Assembly (NCBI GenBank): GCA_016791145.1
Contig: JAEUNJ010000051.1
Location: 1 to 62,215 of the forward strand
Direction of reading: 5' to 3'
Source of the DNA: Rhodocyclaceae bacterium
GTDB taxonomy: Bacteria; Pseudomonadota; Gammaproteobacteria; Burkholderiales; Rhodocyclaceae
DNA: 62,215 nucleotides
The translations under genes were made by a program, and so were the position numbers. Under the pieces are notes generated by a model. The model was not told the DNA's origin. It worked only from the letters and a program-made list of their open reading frames with translations, and made no database searches. Positions within the stretch are counted from its first letter, which is position 1; every line of letters starts with the position of its first letter. Shown one piece after another: positions 49,125-57,656 of the stretch.

Positions 49125-49916
49125 TCAGCCGATGAACGCGTCCCAGAGCAGCTTGAGGCCGGTGGCCAGAAGCAGCCAGGCGATGGCCAGGTTGAAATGC
49201 CGCTGATCGAGCCCGTGCAGCAACCGGAGGCCGATCCGGTAGCCGACGGGGACCACCGGAAGCAGGAGGACCGAGGTGGCCAGGTTGGTCCAGTCCAGCA
49301 GGCCCAGCCACCCGTAGGGCCCAAGCTTCGCGAAATTGACCACCGAGAAATAGACGACGGTGGTGCCGACCATCAGCACCCGGTCCAGGCCCCGGGGCAG
49401 CAGGTATTGCATGATCGGGGGACCGCCGGCATGGGAGATGAAGCTGGTGAACCCGGACACGCAGCTCCAGAACAGGCCGGGAACGACGGCCGGCGGCCGC
49501 GGGGTTTCGGGCCTGGCGGCCACCCGCAGGCGGTCCAGGGCGAACAGGACCGCCTCGACGCCGATCAGGGCCCTGATCCAGCGGGCATCGATATAGCGGA
49601 AGGTCAGGGCCCCGACGAGGATGCCGACGAGGGCCCCCGGCACGATGATGCGCAGGTTCGCCAGGTCGAACTTCCCGCGGAAGACCACGAGGCCCATGGC
49701 ATCCATGACCAGCAGGATGGGCAGCATGATGGCAGCCGCCTGCGGCGGTGCGATGGTCAGGGCCATCAGCGGCACGGCGAGGCCGCCGGCGGCGCCGCCG
49801 AAACCGGCCTTGGAGATGCCGGCGAACATCACGCCGGCGACGGCAGCGAGGTAGAAGAACGGGTCGGTGATCAAGGGAGCAGGCGGGTGGGAAAACGCGA
49901 CTTTACCCGGTTGCAA
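49125..49916 (-). CDS. TauE/SafE-family sulfite/sulfonate exporter-like permease
   Basis: About 249-263 aa; the start is a TTG at 49916 or, more like other family members, TTG at 49874 (LITDPFFYLAAVAG). About seven to eight membrane helices. Family motifs include VMFAGISKAGFGGAAGGLAVPL and FTSFISHAGGPPIMQYLLP. TauE/SafE proteins export small anions such as sulfite or sulfoacetate. No sulfur-oxidation genes are adjacent, so the substrate is open. It is divergent from the WG-repeat gene. Confidence 0.85.
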   Translation of the reverse strand: MQPGKVAFSHPPAPLITDPFFYLAAVAGVMFAGISKAGFGGAAGGLAVPLMALTIAPPQAAAIMLPILLVMDAMGLVVFRGKFDLANLRIIVPGALVGILVGALTFRYIDARWIRALIGVEAVLFALDRLRVAARPETPRPPAVVPGLFWSCVSGFTSFISHAGGPPIMQYLLPRGLDRVLMVGTTVVYFSVVNFAKLGPYGWLGLLDWTNLATSVLLLPVVPVGYRIGLRLLHGLDQRHFNLAIAWLLLATGLKLLWDAFIG

Positions 49917-49967
49917 CCCGGGCCTGGCCGTGACATGCTGCCGTCCTTACGGTCCGTGGAGATTGCG

Positions 49968-51086
49968 ATGCCGTCGAATGCGTGGGGGCGGGGCCTGTCG
50001 GTCGCCTGGCTGGTCGCGCTGCTTGCCGCGGCGCCCTGGGCCCGCGGGGACGAGCCCGCCCTGTTCCAGATCCGCCAAGGCGAACAGTCGGGCTTGATGG
50101 ACGCGACCGGCCAGGTGGTCGTGCCTGCGGAGTTCCCCCAGGCGCCGGTGATCGGGGAGCCCTACATCAGGGTCCGGAAGGGTACGCGCACCGCCTACTA
50201 CGACCACGCCGGCAACCTCGCGATTCCGCCCCAGGACCAGGTCGGCACGCCCTTCGCCGAAGGGTTGGCCGCGGTGCTGCTCCCCGGCCCTGACGGCAAG
50301 CCGGCCTGGGGCTACATGGATGCGAAGCGGCAGGTGGCCATCGCGCCGCGCTTCGCCACGGCCGAGCCGTTCTCCGGCGGCCTGGCCCAGGTGGGCGTTG
50401 CCGACGAATGGGGCCAGGTGAAGCAGGGCTTCATCGACCGGACCGGCCGCCTCGTGGTGCCCGCCCGGTACGCGAAGACCCACGCGGCAAAGGAGGGCGT
50501 GGCCCGGGTCGAGACGGAAAAGGGCATCCGGGCCTTCGATGGGGAAGGACGCGACATCACGCCCGAGGGCGTAGATTTCGTCGGGGTCGCCGCCGAGGGA
50601 CGGGTGCGCATCTGGTCGGCCCGCCAGCAGGGCTTCATGGATACCGCCGGGAAGGTCGTGGCGCCTCCCCGCTATGACAATGCCAATGAGTTCAAGGACG
50701 GGATGGCGCGCGTGCGCCTGGACGGGAAGTACGGCTACATCGACCGGGAGGGGCGCCTGGCCGTTCCGCCGCGTTTCGACACGGCGGAGGACTTCTCCGA
50801 CGGCCTCGCCCTGGTGAAGGAGGGCGAGCGCCGGTTCTTCATCGACAAGACCGGGAAGGTCGTGCTGGAAGCGCCCTGGGAACGCGTGTCGGCCTTCGCG
50901 GACGGTCTTGCCGCGGCCAAGGACGGCACGCTCTGGGGCTACGTGGACAAGGCCGGCCGGTGGGCCGTGCCGCCCCGCTTCAGTTTTGCGCGGGCCTTCT
51001 GGAAGGGCCTGGCGCCGGTCACGGAAGGGCGGCGCAGCGGATGGATAGACCGGGAGGGCCGCTACGTCTGGCAGGAGAACCCCTGA
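49968..51086 (+). CDS. Exported WG-repeat (KWG) protein
   Basis: 372 aa from ATG 49968, chosen because GGAG sits 6 nt before it and the product then starts with a signal peptide ending WARG. It contains about seven WG/KWG repeats of roughly 45 aa: GLMDATGQVVVPAEF, WGYMDAKRQVAIAPRF, KYGYIDREGRLAVPPRF, LWGYVDKAGRWAVPPRF. These beta-propeller-like repeats are of unknown function and usually secreted. A small exported protein gene follows after 52 nt. Confidence 0.85.
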   Translation: MPSNAWGRGLSVAWLVALLAAAPWARGDEPALFQIRQGEQSGLMDATGQVVVPAEFPQAPVIGEPYIRVRKGTRTAYYDHAGNLAIPPQDQVGTPFAEGLAAVLLPGPDGKPAWGYMDAKRQVAIAPRFATAEPFSGGLAQVGVADEWGQVKQGFIDRTGRLVVPARYAKTHAAKEGVARVETEKGIRAFDGEGRDITPEGVDFVGVAAEGRVRIWSARQQGFMDTAGKVVAPPRYDNANEFKDGMARVRLDGKYGYIDREGRLAVPPRFDTAEDFSDGLALVKEGERRFFIDKTGKVVLEAPWERVSAFADGLAAAKDGTLWGYVDKAGRWAVPPRFSFARAFWKGLAPVTEGRRSGWIDREGRYVWQENP

Positions 51087-51138
51087 CCCTACCGGCCGTT
51101 CCCGCCCGAAACTGTTTCCAATGGAAAGGGAGAATCGC

Positions 51139-51429
51139 ATGCAATGCCTTCGTCATGGCCTCCGCACCTTCTTTCTCGCGTCGTGGATCGCCGCCACCTG
51201 CGCGCACGCCGCCTCCGACCCGCTGACCGCCGTCCTGGAGGAGAGCCGGGCCACCGGAAAGGGACTCAGCCTCTACGTGAATGGCCAGGCGATACCGGCG
51301 GTGGTGGTGTCGGTGGGGGACGGCTGGGTGGTAGCGCGCAGCCAGGCCCAGGGCACCATCGTCGTCCGCCTCGACCGGATCGACGGTGCCGCGGGCTTCG
51401 TCGGCCTGCCCGGCGGCGAGAAGAAGTAG
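51139..51429 (+). CDS. Small exported protein of unknown function
   Basis: 96 aa from ATG 51139 (AAGGGAG 6 nt upstream); a longer form adds 6 residues. A signal peptide ends CAHA-ASDP. The mature domain is an SH3-like small beta domain by eye (LSLYVNGQAIPAVVVSVGDG, then WVVARSQAQGTIVVRLDRID). No family recognised. It is probably co-transcribed with the WG-repeat gene. Confidence 0.6.
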   Translation: MQCLRHGLRTFFLASWIAATCAHAASDPLTAVLEESRATGKGLSLYVNGQAIPAVVVSVGDGWVVARSQAQGTIVVRLDRIDGAAGFVGLPGGEKK

Positions 51430-51732
51430 GTTTCCGGCATCCGCGGCCCGTGACCTGCGTCACGGCGGCGCCCCTGCGGTCCTCCGGTCATGTGGGGGCC
51501 GCGGGCCGCCGCCGCCGGCGGGCACGGCAATTGCCCGCCGTTCCGTGGCAGCCAACCCACTGATTTGGCGGGTGGACGAGTGCATCGCGTCGGGTTCCGC
51601 GGGGCCTCGCAGCGCGGTTTATTGAAAAACCGGCAGCCTCTAGGTAACTGACTCCAAACTGATTTTTCGCAGCGCCGCCGCCGGCCGCGTGCGGGTATTG
51701 TGTGGCTACAAGACCGAAACGAGGTGGACAGC
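51430..51732. other. Gene-free stretch with palindromes and a possible promoter
   Basis: No convincing ORF. CGTGACCTGCGTCACG at 51449-51464 has the GTGA-N6-TCAC spacing of CRP-type sites. A promoter candidate is TTGAAA near 51623 with TAACTG 17 bp downstream. GGCAATTGCC is a further palindrome. Nothing else is seen. Confidence 0.4.
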
Positions 51733-51822
51733 ATGCACCGCCCGCACCCCCGACCCCGACGGAGCGCCCCGAATGATGCGATGGGCATCAAACGGAGGCG
51801 GGCAGAGAAGTGTGGCCCCTGA
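51733..51822 (+). CDS. Short ORF, 29 codons
   Basis: Encodes MHRPHPRPRRSAPNDAMGIK plus nine residues, very basic. GAGGTGG lies 5 nt before the ATG. It overlaps the next ORF by 13 nt, so it could be a coupling leader. It has no recognised homologue, and a random origin is possible. Confidence 0.25.
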   Translation: MHRPHPRPRRSAPNDAMGIKRRRAEKCGP

Positions 51823-52118
51823 GTTGGCTGTGGTGGCGCAGGGAGTTGCCCAAGGCGTTGCCTGAGGCGCTCCCGCCGGCTCCGGCGCGAAGTCCTGCGC
51901 CGGGGATGGCGGAGGTTCGGGCAATGGACCCAGAAATGCCGCCCTCCGAGCATGCCGCCTCGGGGGCGGAACCCTTGCCCGGCCCGGGGCAGGAAGCGGC
52001 GCCCAGGGAGGTTCTCTCCTCCGACCCTGAGGCCCGTGACCTGTTCCTGGCCGGCATCCGGGCCCTGGACACCATGGCGCGCTGGCGCCGGGAAGCCGAG
52101 GGAATGCCACTGGGTTGA
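51810..52118 (+). CDS. Small acidic protein of unknown function
   Basis: 102 aa starting with GTG: MWPLSWLWWRRELPKALPEA, a Trp-rich start that could sit at a membrane, then a Pro/Ala/Glu-rich segment and a helical end (DLFLAGIRALDTMARWRREA). No known family. The ribosome site is weak (GGAGG 11 nt upstream), so translation may depend on the overlapping short ORF. Confidence 0.4.
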   Translation: MWPLSWLWWRRELPKALPEALPPAPARSPAPGMAEVRAMDPEMPPSEHAASGAEPLPGPGQEAAPREVLSSDPEARDLFLAGIRALDTMARWRREAEGMPLG

Positions 52119-52319
52119 GGCCGCCGTGACGCGGGACGGCGTTCAGGCGCACGGGAGGCGGGCCACGACGCGGTGCACGGGTCGCGGTTGAATTGGTGGC
52201 CGGCCTCTGCGCCGCGAAAGCCGACGGCTACCCGCCCGTGGCGCGACGCCAGCATTGATTTCCACCGTCGGGCATGCGACGCGGCGCGGTCACCGCACCT
52301 TCGGCACGGAACCGAATCC

Positions 52320-52358
52320 CTCTGCGTCCCTTGGCGCCTTCGCGTCTTTGCGGTGAAT
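52320..52358 (-). repeat. Short degenerate tandem motif after the hox operon
   Basis: On the minus strand, immediately past the maturation-protease stop, the sequence steps through GCAAAGAC, GCGAAGGC, GCCAAGGGAC and GCAGAGG, a degenerate GCrAAGrC repeat. It resembles a motif I recall from intergenic DNA of many unrelated bacteria. Confidence 0.5.
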
Positions 52359-52360
52359 CT

Positions 52361-52825
52361 CTAGCCCGGCACCGGCTCCGTGGCGCCCCGTGCGATCCAG
52401 CCGGCGAACCAGGCCAGTGCCGCCTCCAGGCCCTCCGCCGCCGCGGGCGACAGGCCGTCGCCGAGTTCGAAGGCCTCGCCCCGGATCGCCAGTTGCCAGG
52501 TGGGCGGTGGTTCCTCGTCCTCCAGGTCGCAGTAGACCTGGAGCACCGAGCGCGGCGACATGGCGTGGCTGGTGAAGCTCTCGTCGCGCGCCGGGACGAC
52601 CGTGCTCACCTCGTAGGGTGCGGCAGCGTCCACACTCGCATCCACGAAGAGCACGAGGCGCCGGCCGTGCAGGTCCAGGGCGTGCTCCACCTGCAACTGG
52701 AAATCCGTCAGGCATTCGACGCCGGGCAGGCCCAGCGCTTCCACGCGCTCGACGAACAGCGGCCCCAGGGCATCGTCGCCCCGGCTGGGATTGCCCCAGC
52801 CGAAGACCAGGACCGGCGCCGTCAC
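52361..52825 (-). CDS. hoxW: [NiFe] hydrogenase maturation protease for HoxH
   Basis: 154 aa from a GTG overlapping the hoxH stop. The fold signature is VLVFGWGNPSRGDDALGPLF (nickel-ligand Asp in GDDALG) and the later His motif is SFTSHAMSPRSVLQVYCDLE. Such endopeptidases read the inserted nickel and remove the large-subunit C-terminus. Being coupled to hoxH and at the end of hoxFUYH, as in Cupriavidus hoxFUYHW, it is the HoxH-specific enzyme by inference. Confidence 0.9.
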   Translation of the reverse strand: MTAPVLVFGWGNPSRGDDALGPLFVERVEALGLPGVECLTDFQLQVEHALDLHGRRLVLFVDASVDAAAPYEVSTVVPARDESFTSHAMSPRSVLQVYCDLEDEEPPPTWQLAIRGEAFELGDGLSPAAAEGLEAALAWFAGWIARGATEPVPG

Positions 52826-54321
52826 CCGGCCACGCCGCCGGCGATGAAGCGGCCGTTGCCGTCGCGGGCGGCGCGGTCGAGGACCGTGCCGTTCGCGTCC
52901 TCGATGCTCACCTCCAGGGGCATCTGCCCCAGGGCATGGGTGGCGCAGGACAGGCAGGGGTCGAAGGCCCGGATCGCCACCTCGATGTGGTTCAGCAGGC
53001 CCTCGGTCACCTGGTGGCCGTCCAGGTACTGGCGCGCCACCTGCCGGATGGATTCGTTCATGGCCTGGTTGTTGTGGGTCGTGGAGACGATCAGGTTGGC
53101 GCGGATCACCTGGTCGTCCTCGTTCACCCGGTAGTGGTGGATCAGGGTACCCCGCGGCGCCTCGATGACCCCGACGCCGCGCTCCTGGCGCTCTCCGCCG
53201 TCGGCCATCAGGTTCGTTCCGACGATGTCGTCGTCGTGGAGCAGGTCCTTGATCGCCTCCGCCGCATGCAGCATCTCGATCATGCGCGCCCAGTGGTAGC
53301 CCAGCGTAGCGCCGGCGGCGCTGCCGCCGTCGAAGGCGAGGAATTCCGTGCGCTCCCGGTCCGCGAAGGGCGTCGGGATGAAGTCGCAGTTGGAAACCCG
53401 CACCAGCGGACCGACCCGGTACCAGCCTTCCTCCGGCCCCTGGTTCTTGAAGAAGGGAAACTTCATGTAGGACCAGGGTTTCACCGATTCGCCGATGATT
53501 TCCCAGTAGCGGCCGTAGTCGAAGTGGTCGAAGAGGACCTTGCCGTCGGCATCGCGGGCGCGCAGGCCGCCGTGGAAAAGGTCCATGGCGCCGTCGGGCC
53601 GCACCAGGCCCATGCCCTGGGCGCGGAAGCGGCCAAAGGCGTTGTATTCCTGCAGGTTCTTCTCGAACAGGGCGCGGATCAGGTGCACCGCTTCCCGGCT
53701 CCAGGCCACCATCTGGTAGATGTCCTTGAGGAGCAGGGCGCGCTCGTCGGCGGAGAGGGACTTGTTGACCCCGCCGGGCACCGAGCCCGTGCCATGCACC
53801 CGCTTGCCGGCCGTGAGCCGGATCACTTCCTGGCCGAACTTGCGCAGCAGCACGCCCTTCTTCGCCGTCTCCGGATCGGCCGCGGCGACGCCGACGATGT
53901 TGCGCTTGGCCACGTCGGAACCGAAGCCGAACAGCAGGTCGGGCGAGGACAGGTGGAAGAAGTGCAGGGCGTGGGACTGGAGGATCTGGCCGTAGTGCAT
54001 CAGGCGGCGGACCTTCTCGGCCGTCGGCGTGAGCTTCACGCCGAGGATCATGTCCAGCGCCTTGGAGGCCGCCAGGTGGTGCGATACCGGGCAGATGCCG
54101 CACAGGCGCTGCACCATCACCGGGACCTCCCAGTAGGGGCGGCCCTGGATGAAGCGCTCGAAGCCCCGGAACTCGACGATGTGCAGGCGCACCTGGTGCA
54201 CCTTGTTGTCGTCGTCCAGGAGGATGGTCACCTTGCCGTGGCCCTCGACCCGGGAGACCGGATCGATGGCGACGCGCTTCAGCTGTTCGGGGTGGGTGGC
54301 GGTTTCGAGTTCGAAGCTCAT
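52822..54321 (-). CDS. hoxH: NAD-reducing hydrogenase large subunit HoxH
   Basis: 499 aa. The four active-site cysteines sit in LCGICPVSHH (Cys74, Cys77) and DPCLSCATH (Cys456, Cys459). The 37 residues after His462 are the C-terminal extension removed on maturation. N-terminal RVEGHGKVTI is typical. It holds the Ni-Fe(CN)2CO centre that splits or forms H2 in group 3d bidirectional hydrogenases, together with HoxY. It lies 16 nt after hoxY. Confidence 0.98.
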   Translation of the reverse strand: MSFELETATHPEQLKRVAIDPVSRVEGHGKVTILLDDDNKVHQVRLHIVEFRGFERFIQGRPYWEVPVMVQRLCGICPVSHHLAASKALDMILGVKLTPTAEKVRRLMHYGQILQSHALHFFHLSSPDLLFGFGSDVAKRNIVGVAAADPETAKKGVLLRKFGQEVIRLTAGKRVHGTGSVPGGVNKSLSADERALLLKDIYQMVAWSREAVHLIRALFEKNLQEYNAFGRFRAQGMGLVRPDGAMDLFHGGLRARDADGKVLFDHFDYGRYWEIIGESVKPWSYMKFPFFKNQGPEEGWYRVGPLVRVSNCDFIPTPFADRERTEFLAFDGGSAAGATLGYHWARMIEMLHAAEAIKDLLHDDDIVGTNLMADGGERQERGVGVIEAPRGTLIHHYRVNEDDQVIRANLIVSTTHNNQAMNESIRQVARQYLDGHQVTEGLLNHIEVAIRAFDPCLSCATHALGQMPLEVSIEDANGTVLDRAARDGNGRFIAGGVAG

Positions 54322-54337
54322 GGCGGCTCCTCGGCAA

Positions 54338-54886
54338 TCAGTCGTAATGCAGCAGGCCGTGACCCATGACGGGGGTGCGGCCGGCGATCAGGTCGGTGAG
54401 AAACTTCCAGATGGCATCGGCCGGCGGCGGGCAGCCGGGCAGGAAGTAATCCACCTTCACGACCTCGTGGATAGGATGCACCTTGTCCAGGGGCAGGGGC
54501 AGCTCGGGGTCGTTGGGGATGCCGCCGCCCGAGAGGCCCGGCTCCGTATGGTAGACCTCCTCGAGGATGTCGCGCAGGTCCAGGTGGTTGCGCTGGGCGG
54601 GCAGGCCGCCGTTCACCGCGCAGGCCCCCATGGCCACCAGGATCTTGCAGTTCTTCCTGAATTCCCGCAGCACGTGCACGTTCTCCGCGTTGCAGACGCC
54701 GCCCTCGATGATGCCCAGGTCGCAGGGTCCGCAGTGCTTGATGTCGGTGATCGGCGAGCGGTCGAATTCGACCAGTTCGACGAGTTGCAGGATGCGCTCG
54801 TCGATGTCCAGGAAGGACATGTGGCAGCCGAAGCAGCCGGCCAGGGAGGTGGTGGCGACGCGCAGCTTGCGTTTCGGGGCGTTCAT
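54338..54886 (-). CDS. hoxY: NAD-reducing hydrogenase small subunit HoxY
   Basis: 182 aa, the short cytosolic form without Tat signal. Proximal 4Fe-4S ligands lie in LAGCFGCHMSFLDID, MGACAVNGGLPAQRN and LPGCPPPADAIWKFL. It relays electrons from the Ni-Fe centre to HoxFU. Starts 1 nt after the hoxU stop. Confidence 0.97.
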   Translation of the reverse strand: MNAPKRKLRVATTSLAGCFGCHMSFLDIDERILQLVELVEFDRSPITDIKHCGPCDLGIIEGGVCNAENVHVLREFRKNCKILVAMGACAVNGGLPAQRNHLDLRDILEEVYHTEPGLSGGGIPNDPELPLPLDKVHPIHEVVKVDYFLPGCPPPADAIWKFLTDLIAGRTPVMGHGLLHYD

Positions 54887-54887
54887 C

Positions 54888-55625
54888 TCAGGCCTCCTTC
54901 TTCGGTGCCGGCGCGACGGGCTTGTAGCGCTCCGCCTGGGCGCTGATCGGGCTGGCGTCGAAGGGCCGCTGGCCGATGGGCACCGCGAAGCCCTTGCGCT
55001 TGGCCAGGATCACGCCCACCGGGCAGACCTGCGCGGCCTTGTCGGTGGCCTGGAAGTCCGTGTCGGCCAGGCGGCCGGACTCGGCATTGACGATCAGGTG
55101 CTTTTTCAGGCCGCGGCCCGAAAGCGCGAACACGTTCTTGCCGTCCACCTCGCTGCTGGCCCGGATGCAGAGTTCGCACAGGATGCAGCGGTTGAAGTCC
55201 AGCAGAACCTCCGGATGGGATGCATCCACCGGCCGGTCCGGGAAGAAGTGGGTGAAGTGGGGCGTCATCACGCCTAGCGCGTAGCCCAGCGCCTGCAGCT
55301 TGCAGTGGCCGCTCTTCTCGCAGGAGGGGCAGAAGTGGTTGCCCTCCACGAGCAGCATCTGGACGAGGGCCCGCCGCTTGTCGCGGATTTCGGCCGTGTC
55401 GCTTTCCACCTCCATGCCGGCCTGGGCCGGCATCGTGCAGGAAGTGGCCGGCCGGCCGTTGATCTTCACCGTGCACAGCTTGCAGCTCCCGTGGGGCCGG
55501 AACTCCGGGTGGTAGCACAGGTGGGGGATGAAGACGCCCGCCGTCAATGCGGCCTGCATGACGGTCTGGCCCGGCTCGAAGGGGATCTCCCGGCCGTCGA
55601 GGAGGAAGGTTTTCTGGTCGCTCAT
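54888..55625 (-). CDS. hoxU: NAD-reducing hydrogenase diaphorase subunit HoxU
   Basis: 245 aa from ATG 55625 (MSDQKTFLLDG), chosen on family length over an upstream start. An N-terminal 2Fe-2S ferredoxin domain (LCYHPEFRPHGSCKLC and ATSC) is followed by the NuoG-like HxxxCxxCxxxxxC motif (HFCPSCEKSGHC). A C-terminal cluster site includes RCILCELCIRAS and QVCPVGVI. It wires HoxF to HoxYH. It lies 46 nt after hoxF. Confidence 0.97.
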   Translation of the reverse strand: MSDQKTFLLDGREIPFEPGQTVMQAALTAGVFIPHLCYHPEFRPHGSCKLCTVKINGRPATSCTMPAQAGMEVESDTAEIRDKRRALVQMLLVEGNHFCPSCEKSGHCKLQALGYALGVMTPHFTHFFPDRPVDASHPEVLLDFNRCILCELCIRASSEVDGKNVFALSGRGLKKHLIVNAESGRLADTDFQATDKAAQVCPVGVILAKRKGFAVPIGQRPFDASPISAQAERYKPVAPAPKKEA

Positions 55626-55671
55626 GTCGGTCACCGCCGCGGTATCTGCGCAGGCTCTGCGTGGAAGGGGG

Positions 55672-57534
55672 TCACTTGCTTTCCGCCAGGTGGGCACCGG
55701 CGTCGTCCCGGCCGGTCATCTGCCGGGCCCGGGCCAGGGCGCCGTCCAGGTCGAAGGCCGGCTCGAAGTCCAGCGACTTGAGCCGACGCTCGTAGGCGGG
55801 ACGGAACTTGTCGAGGGTGTCGAGCAGCGGATTCGGCGCCGTGTGGCCGAGGCCGCAATGGCTCGCCATCTGGAGGAGCCGCGACAGGCTGTAGATCTCG
55901 TTGATGTCCGCCTGGGTGCCGTGGCCCTCGCCGATCTTGTTCATCAGGTTCTTCAGCAGCGAGGTGCCGACGCGGCAGGGCGTGCAGAACCCGCAGGACT
56001 CGTGGGCGAAGAACTGGGCGAAGTTGCGTGCCACCTCGAACATGTCCCGGCTATGGTCGAAGACCATGAAGGCGCCGGCCGTGGGGATGTCCTCGAAGGC
56101 GATCTTCCGGTCGAACTCGTTGTCCGCCGCCGTGAGCCCGGAGGGGCCGGACACCTGCACCGCCTGGGCGTTGTCCGCGCCGGCGTCGGCCAGCACCTCG
56201 CGCAGAGTGATGCCGAAGGGATACTCGTAGATGCCCGGCCGGGCCACGTCTCCCGAGACCGACAGCAGCTTGGTGCCCGCCGACTTGGCGGTGCCCATGC
56301 CCCGGTACCATTCGCCGCCCTTTGCCGCGATCAGCGCCGCCGCGGCAAAGGTCTCCACGTTGTTCACCACGGTGGGCTTGCCCAGGAAGCCGTGGGTGAC
56401 GGGGAAGGGCGGCCGGTTGCGCGGCACGCCCCGCTTCCCCTCCAGGGATTCGATCAGCGCCGACTCCTCGCCGCAGACGTAGGCGCCGGCCCCGAGGTGC
56501 ACCTCGATCTCGAAGTCGAAGCCCTGGCGGCCGAGGATCTTCACCCCCAGCAGCCCGGCATCGCGGCGCCGGGCCAGGATCTCGTTCAGGGGCTCCAGCA
56601 TGTAGCGGTATTCGCCGCGCAGGTAGAGGTAGCCCTTCCGGGCGCCGGTCACATAGGCGGCGACCGTCATGCCCTCGAAGACCAGGTCGGCCTGGCGGGT
56701 CAGCAGCACCCGGTCCTTGAACGTGCCGGGTTCGCCCTCGTCGGCGTTGCAGACCACGTAGCGCTCGTCGCCGGGCGCGTGGCGGCAGGCCTCCCACTTG
56801 ATGCCCGTCGTGAAGCCGGCGCCGCCGCGGCCGCGCAGGTTGGACTTCTTGATTTCCTCCAGCACCGCGGAAGGGCCGTGGGCCTGGGCATGGACGCCCT
56901 CGCGCCAGGACCGGGCGTTGGAGGCCGTCTCCACGTCGGCCTCGGGTTCCCGGGCCAGGGCGGCCTTCAGGGCCTCGCCGGGGCGCATGGCGTTCTTCAG
57001 CAGGATGTCCGCCCGGCGGACGTTGTCCTCGATGCGGAACCAGTCGGCCGGCCAGTCGGCCACGGGCACCTGGTCGCGGATCAGTCCGGCCATCTGCTCG
57101 ACCCGGTCCTCGGTCATCCGGGTCACGGCCCGGTAGTTGGCCAGCAACGCCGGCCCTTGGTCGCACATCCCGGTACAGGAGGTGAAATCGACGCTGACCA
57201 GACCATCCTCCGAAACCCGCCCCGGCTCCAGCCAGAGCCTGCGGCACAGGGACTGCATCAGGTCGCCGTTGCCCAGCATCCGGTCCGTGATGTTGTCGCT
57301 CCAGAGGATGCGGTAGCGACCGCGCGGCACGGTATGGAAGAAGCTGTAGAAGCCGGCGACGCCCTCGACGCGGGCACGCGGCACGCCGACCCCTTTCGCG
57401 ATGTCCGTCAGGGTATCGGGCGCGAGCCACCCGAGTGCTTCCTGGGTCTCCCGGAGGATCTGCATGAGCCGGGTCCCGTCGCCGCCGTGGCGTTGCAGGA
57501 TTTCGGCGAGGGTTTTCTGGGTCGTGTTGTCCAT
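55672..57534 (-). CDS. hoxF: NAD-reducing hydrogenase diaphorase subunit HoxF
   Basis: 620 aa from ATG 57534, with GGAG 6 nt upstream. Residues 1-150 form a NuoE-like thioredoxin-fold domain, in which only one cysteine pair is clear (TSCTGMC). From about 200 on it is NuoF-like: NADH loop RGRGGAGFTTGIKWE, FMN loop LGAGAYVCGEESALIESLEG, and 4Fe-4S ligands ESCGFCTPCR plus a later Cys in SHCGLGH. It reduces NAD+ with electrons from H2 or the reverse. First gene of the hox operon. Two candidate regulatory sites lie in the 218-bp region shared with the divergent gene. Confidence 0.97.
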   Translation of the reverse strand: MDNTTQKTLAEILQRHGGDGTRLMQILRETQEALGWLAPDTLTDIAKGVGVPRARVEGVAGFYSFFHTVPRGRYRILWSDNITDRMLGNGDLMQSLCRRLWLEPGRVSEDGLVSVDFTSCTGMCDQGPALLANYRAVTRMTEDRVEQMAGLIRDQVPVADWPADWFRIEDNVRRADILLKNAMRPGEALKAALAREPEADVETASNARSWREGVHAQAHGPSAVLEEIKKSNLRGRGGAGFTTGIKWEACRHAPGDERYVVCNADEGEPGTFKDRVLLTRQADLVFEGMTVAAYVTGARKGYLYLRGEYRYMLEPLNEILARRRDAGLLGVKILGRQGFDFEIEVHLGAGAYVCGEESALIESLEGKRGVPRNRPPFPVTHGFLGKPTVVNNVETFAAAALIAAKGGEWYRGMGTAKSAGTKLLSVSGDVARPGIYEYPFGITLREVLADAGADNAQAVQVSGPSGLTAADNEFDRKIAFEDIPTAGAFMVFDHSRDMFEVARNFAQFFAHESCGFCTPCRVGTSLLKNLMNKIGEGHGTQADINEIYSLSRLLQMASHCGLGHTAPNPLLDTLDKFRPAYERRLKSLDFEPAFDLDGALARARQMTGRDDAGAHLAESK

Positions 57535-57591
57535 CCCGGGCTCCTGTTGCATTGCACCAATGGCAGGATAAACGAGTCCGATGGCCGTATG

Positions 57592-57605
57592 TTGACCGTT
57601 GTCAG
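57592..57605 (-). promoter_or_regulatory. FNR/FixK-like site upstream of hoxF
   Basis: TTGACCGTTGTCAG on the plus strand reads CTGACAACGGTCAA toward hoxF, one base off the TTGA-N6-TCAA palindrome. The centre is 64.5 nt before the hoxF ATG, and TATCCT (a -10-like hexamer) lies about 31 bp from the centre, as in class II activated promoters. The hynS-like gene has the same arrangement. Confidence 0.55.
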
Positions 57606-57625
57606 TAAGCCTGCAATTGAGGCAT

Positions 57626-57656
57626 CCATAAACGCATCCCTTTGGTGCGTTGATGG
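57626..57656. promoter_or_regulatory. Long inverted repeat between hoxF and the divergent gene
   Basis: CCATAAACGCATCC (57626-57639) and GGTGCGTTGATGG (57644-57656) match in 12 of 13-14 positions, allowing one wobble pair. Without T-tract or coding context, an operator is likelier than a terminator. It could act on either divergent promoter. Confidence 0.5.

Noticed and set aside
52173..52364. 63-codon ORF ending SLCVPWRLRVFAVNL
   Set aside because: The ending is produced by the degenerate tandem motif at 52320-52358, a known kind of false protein; no ribosome site.
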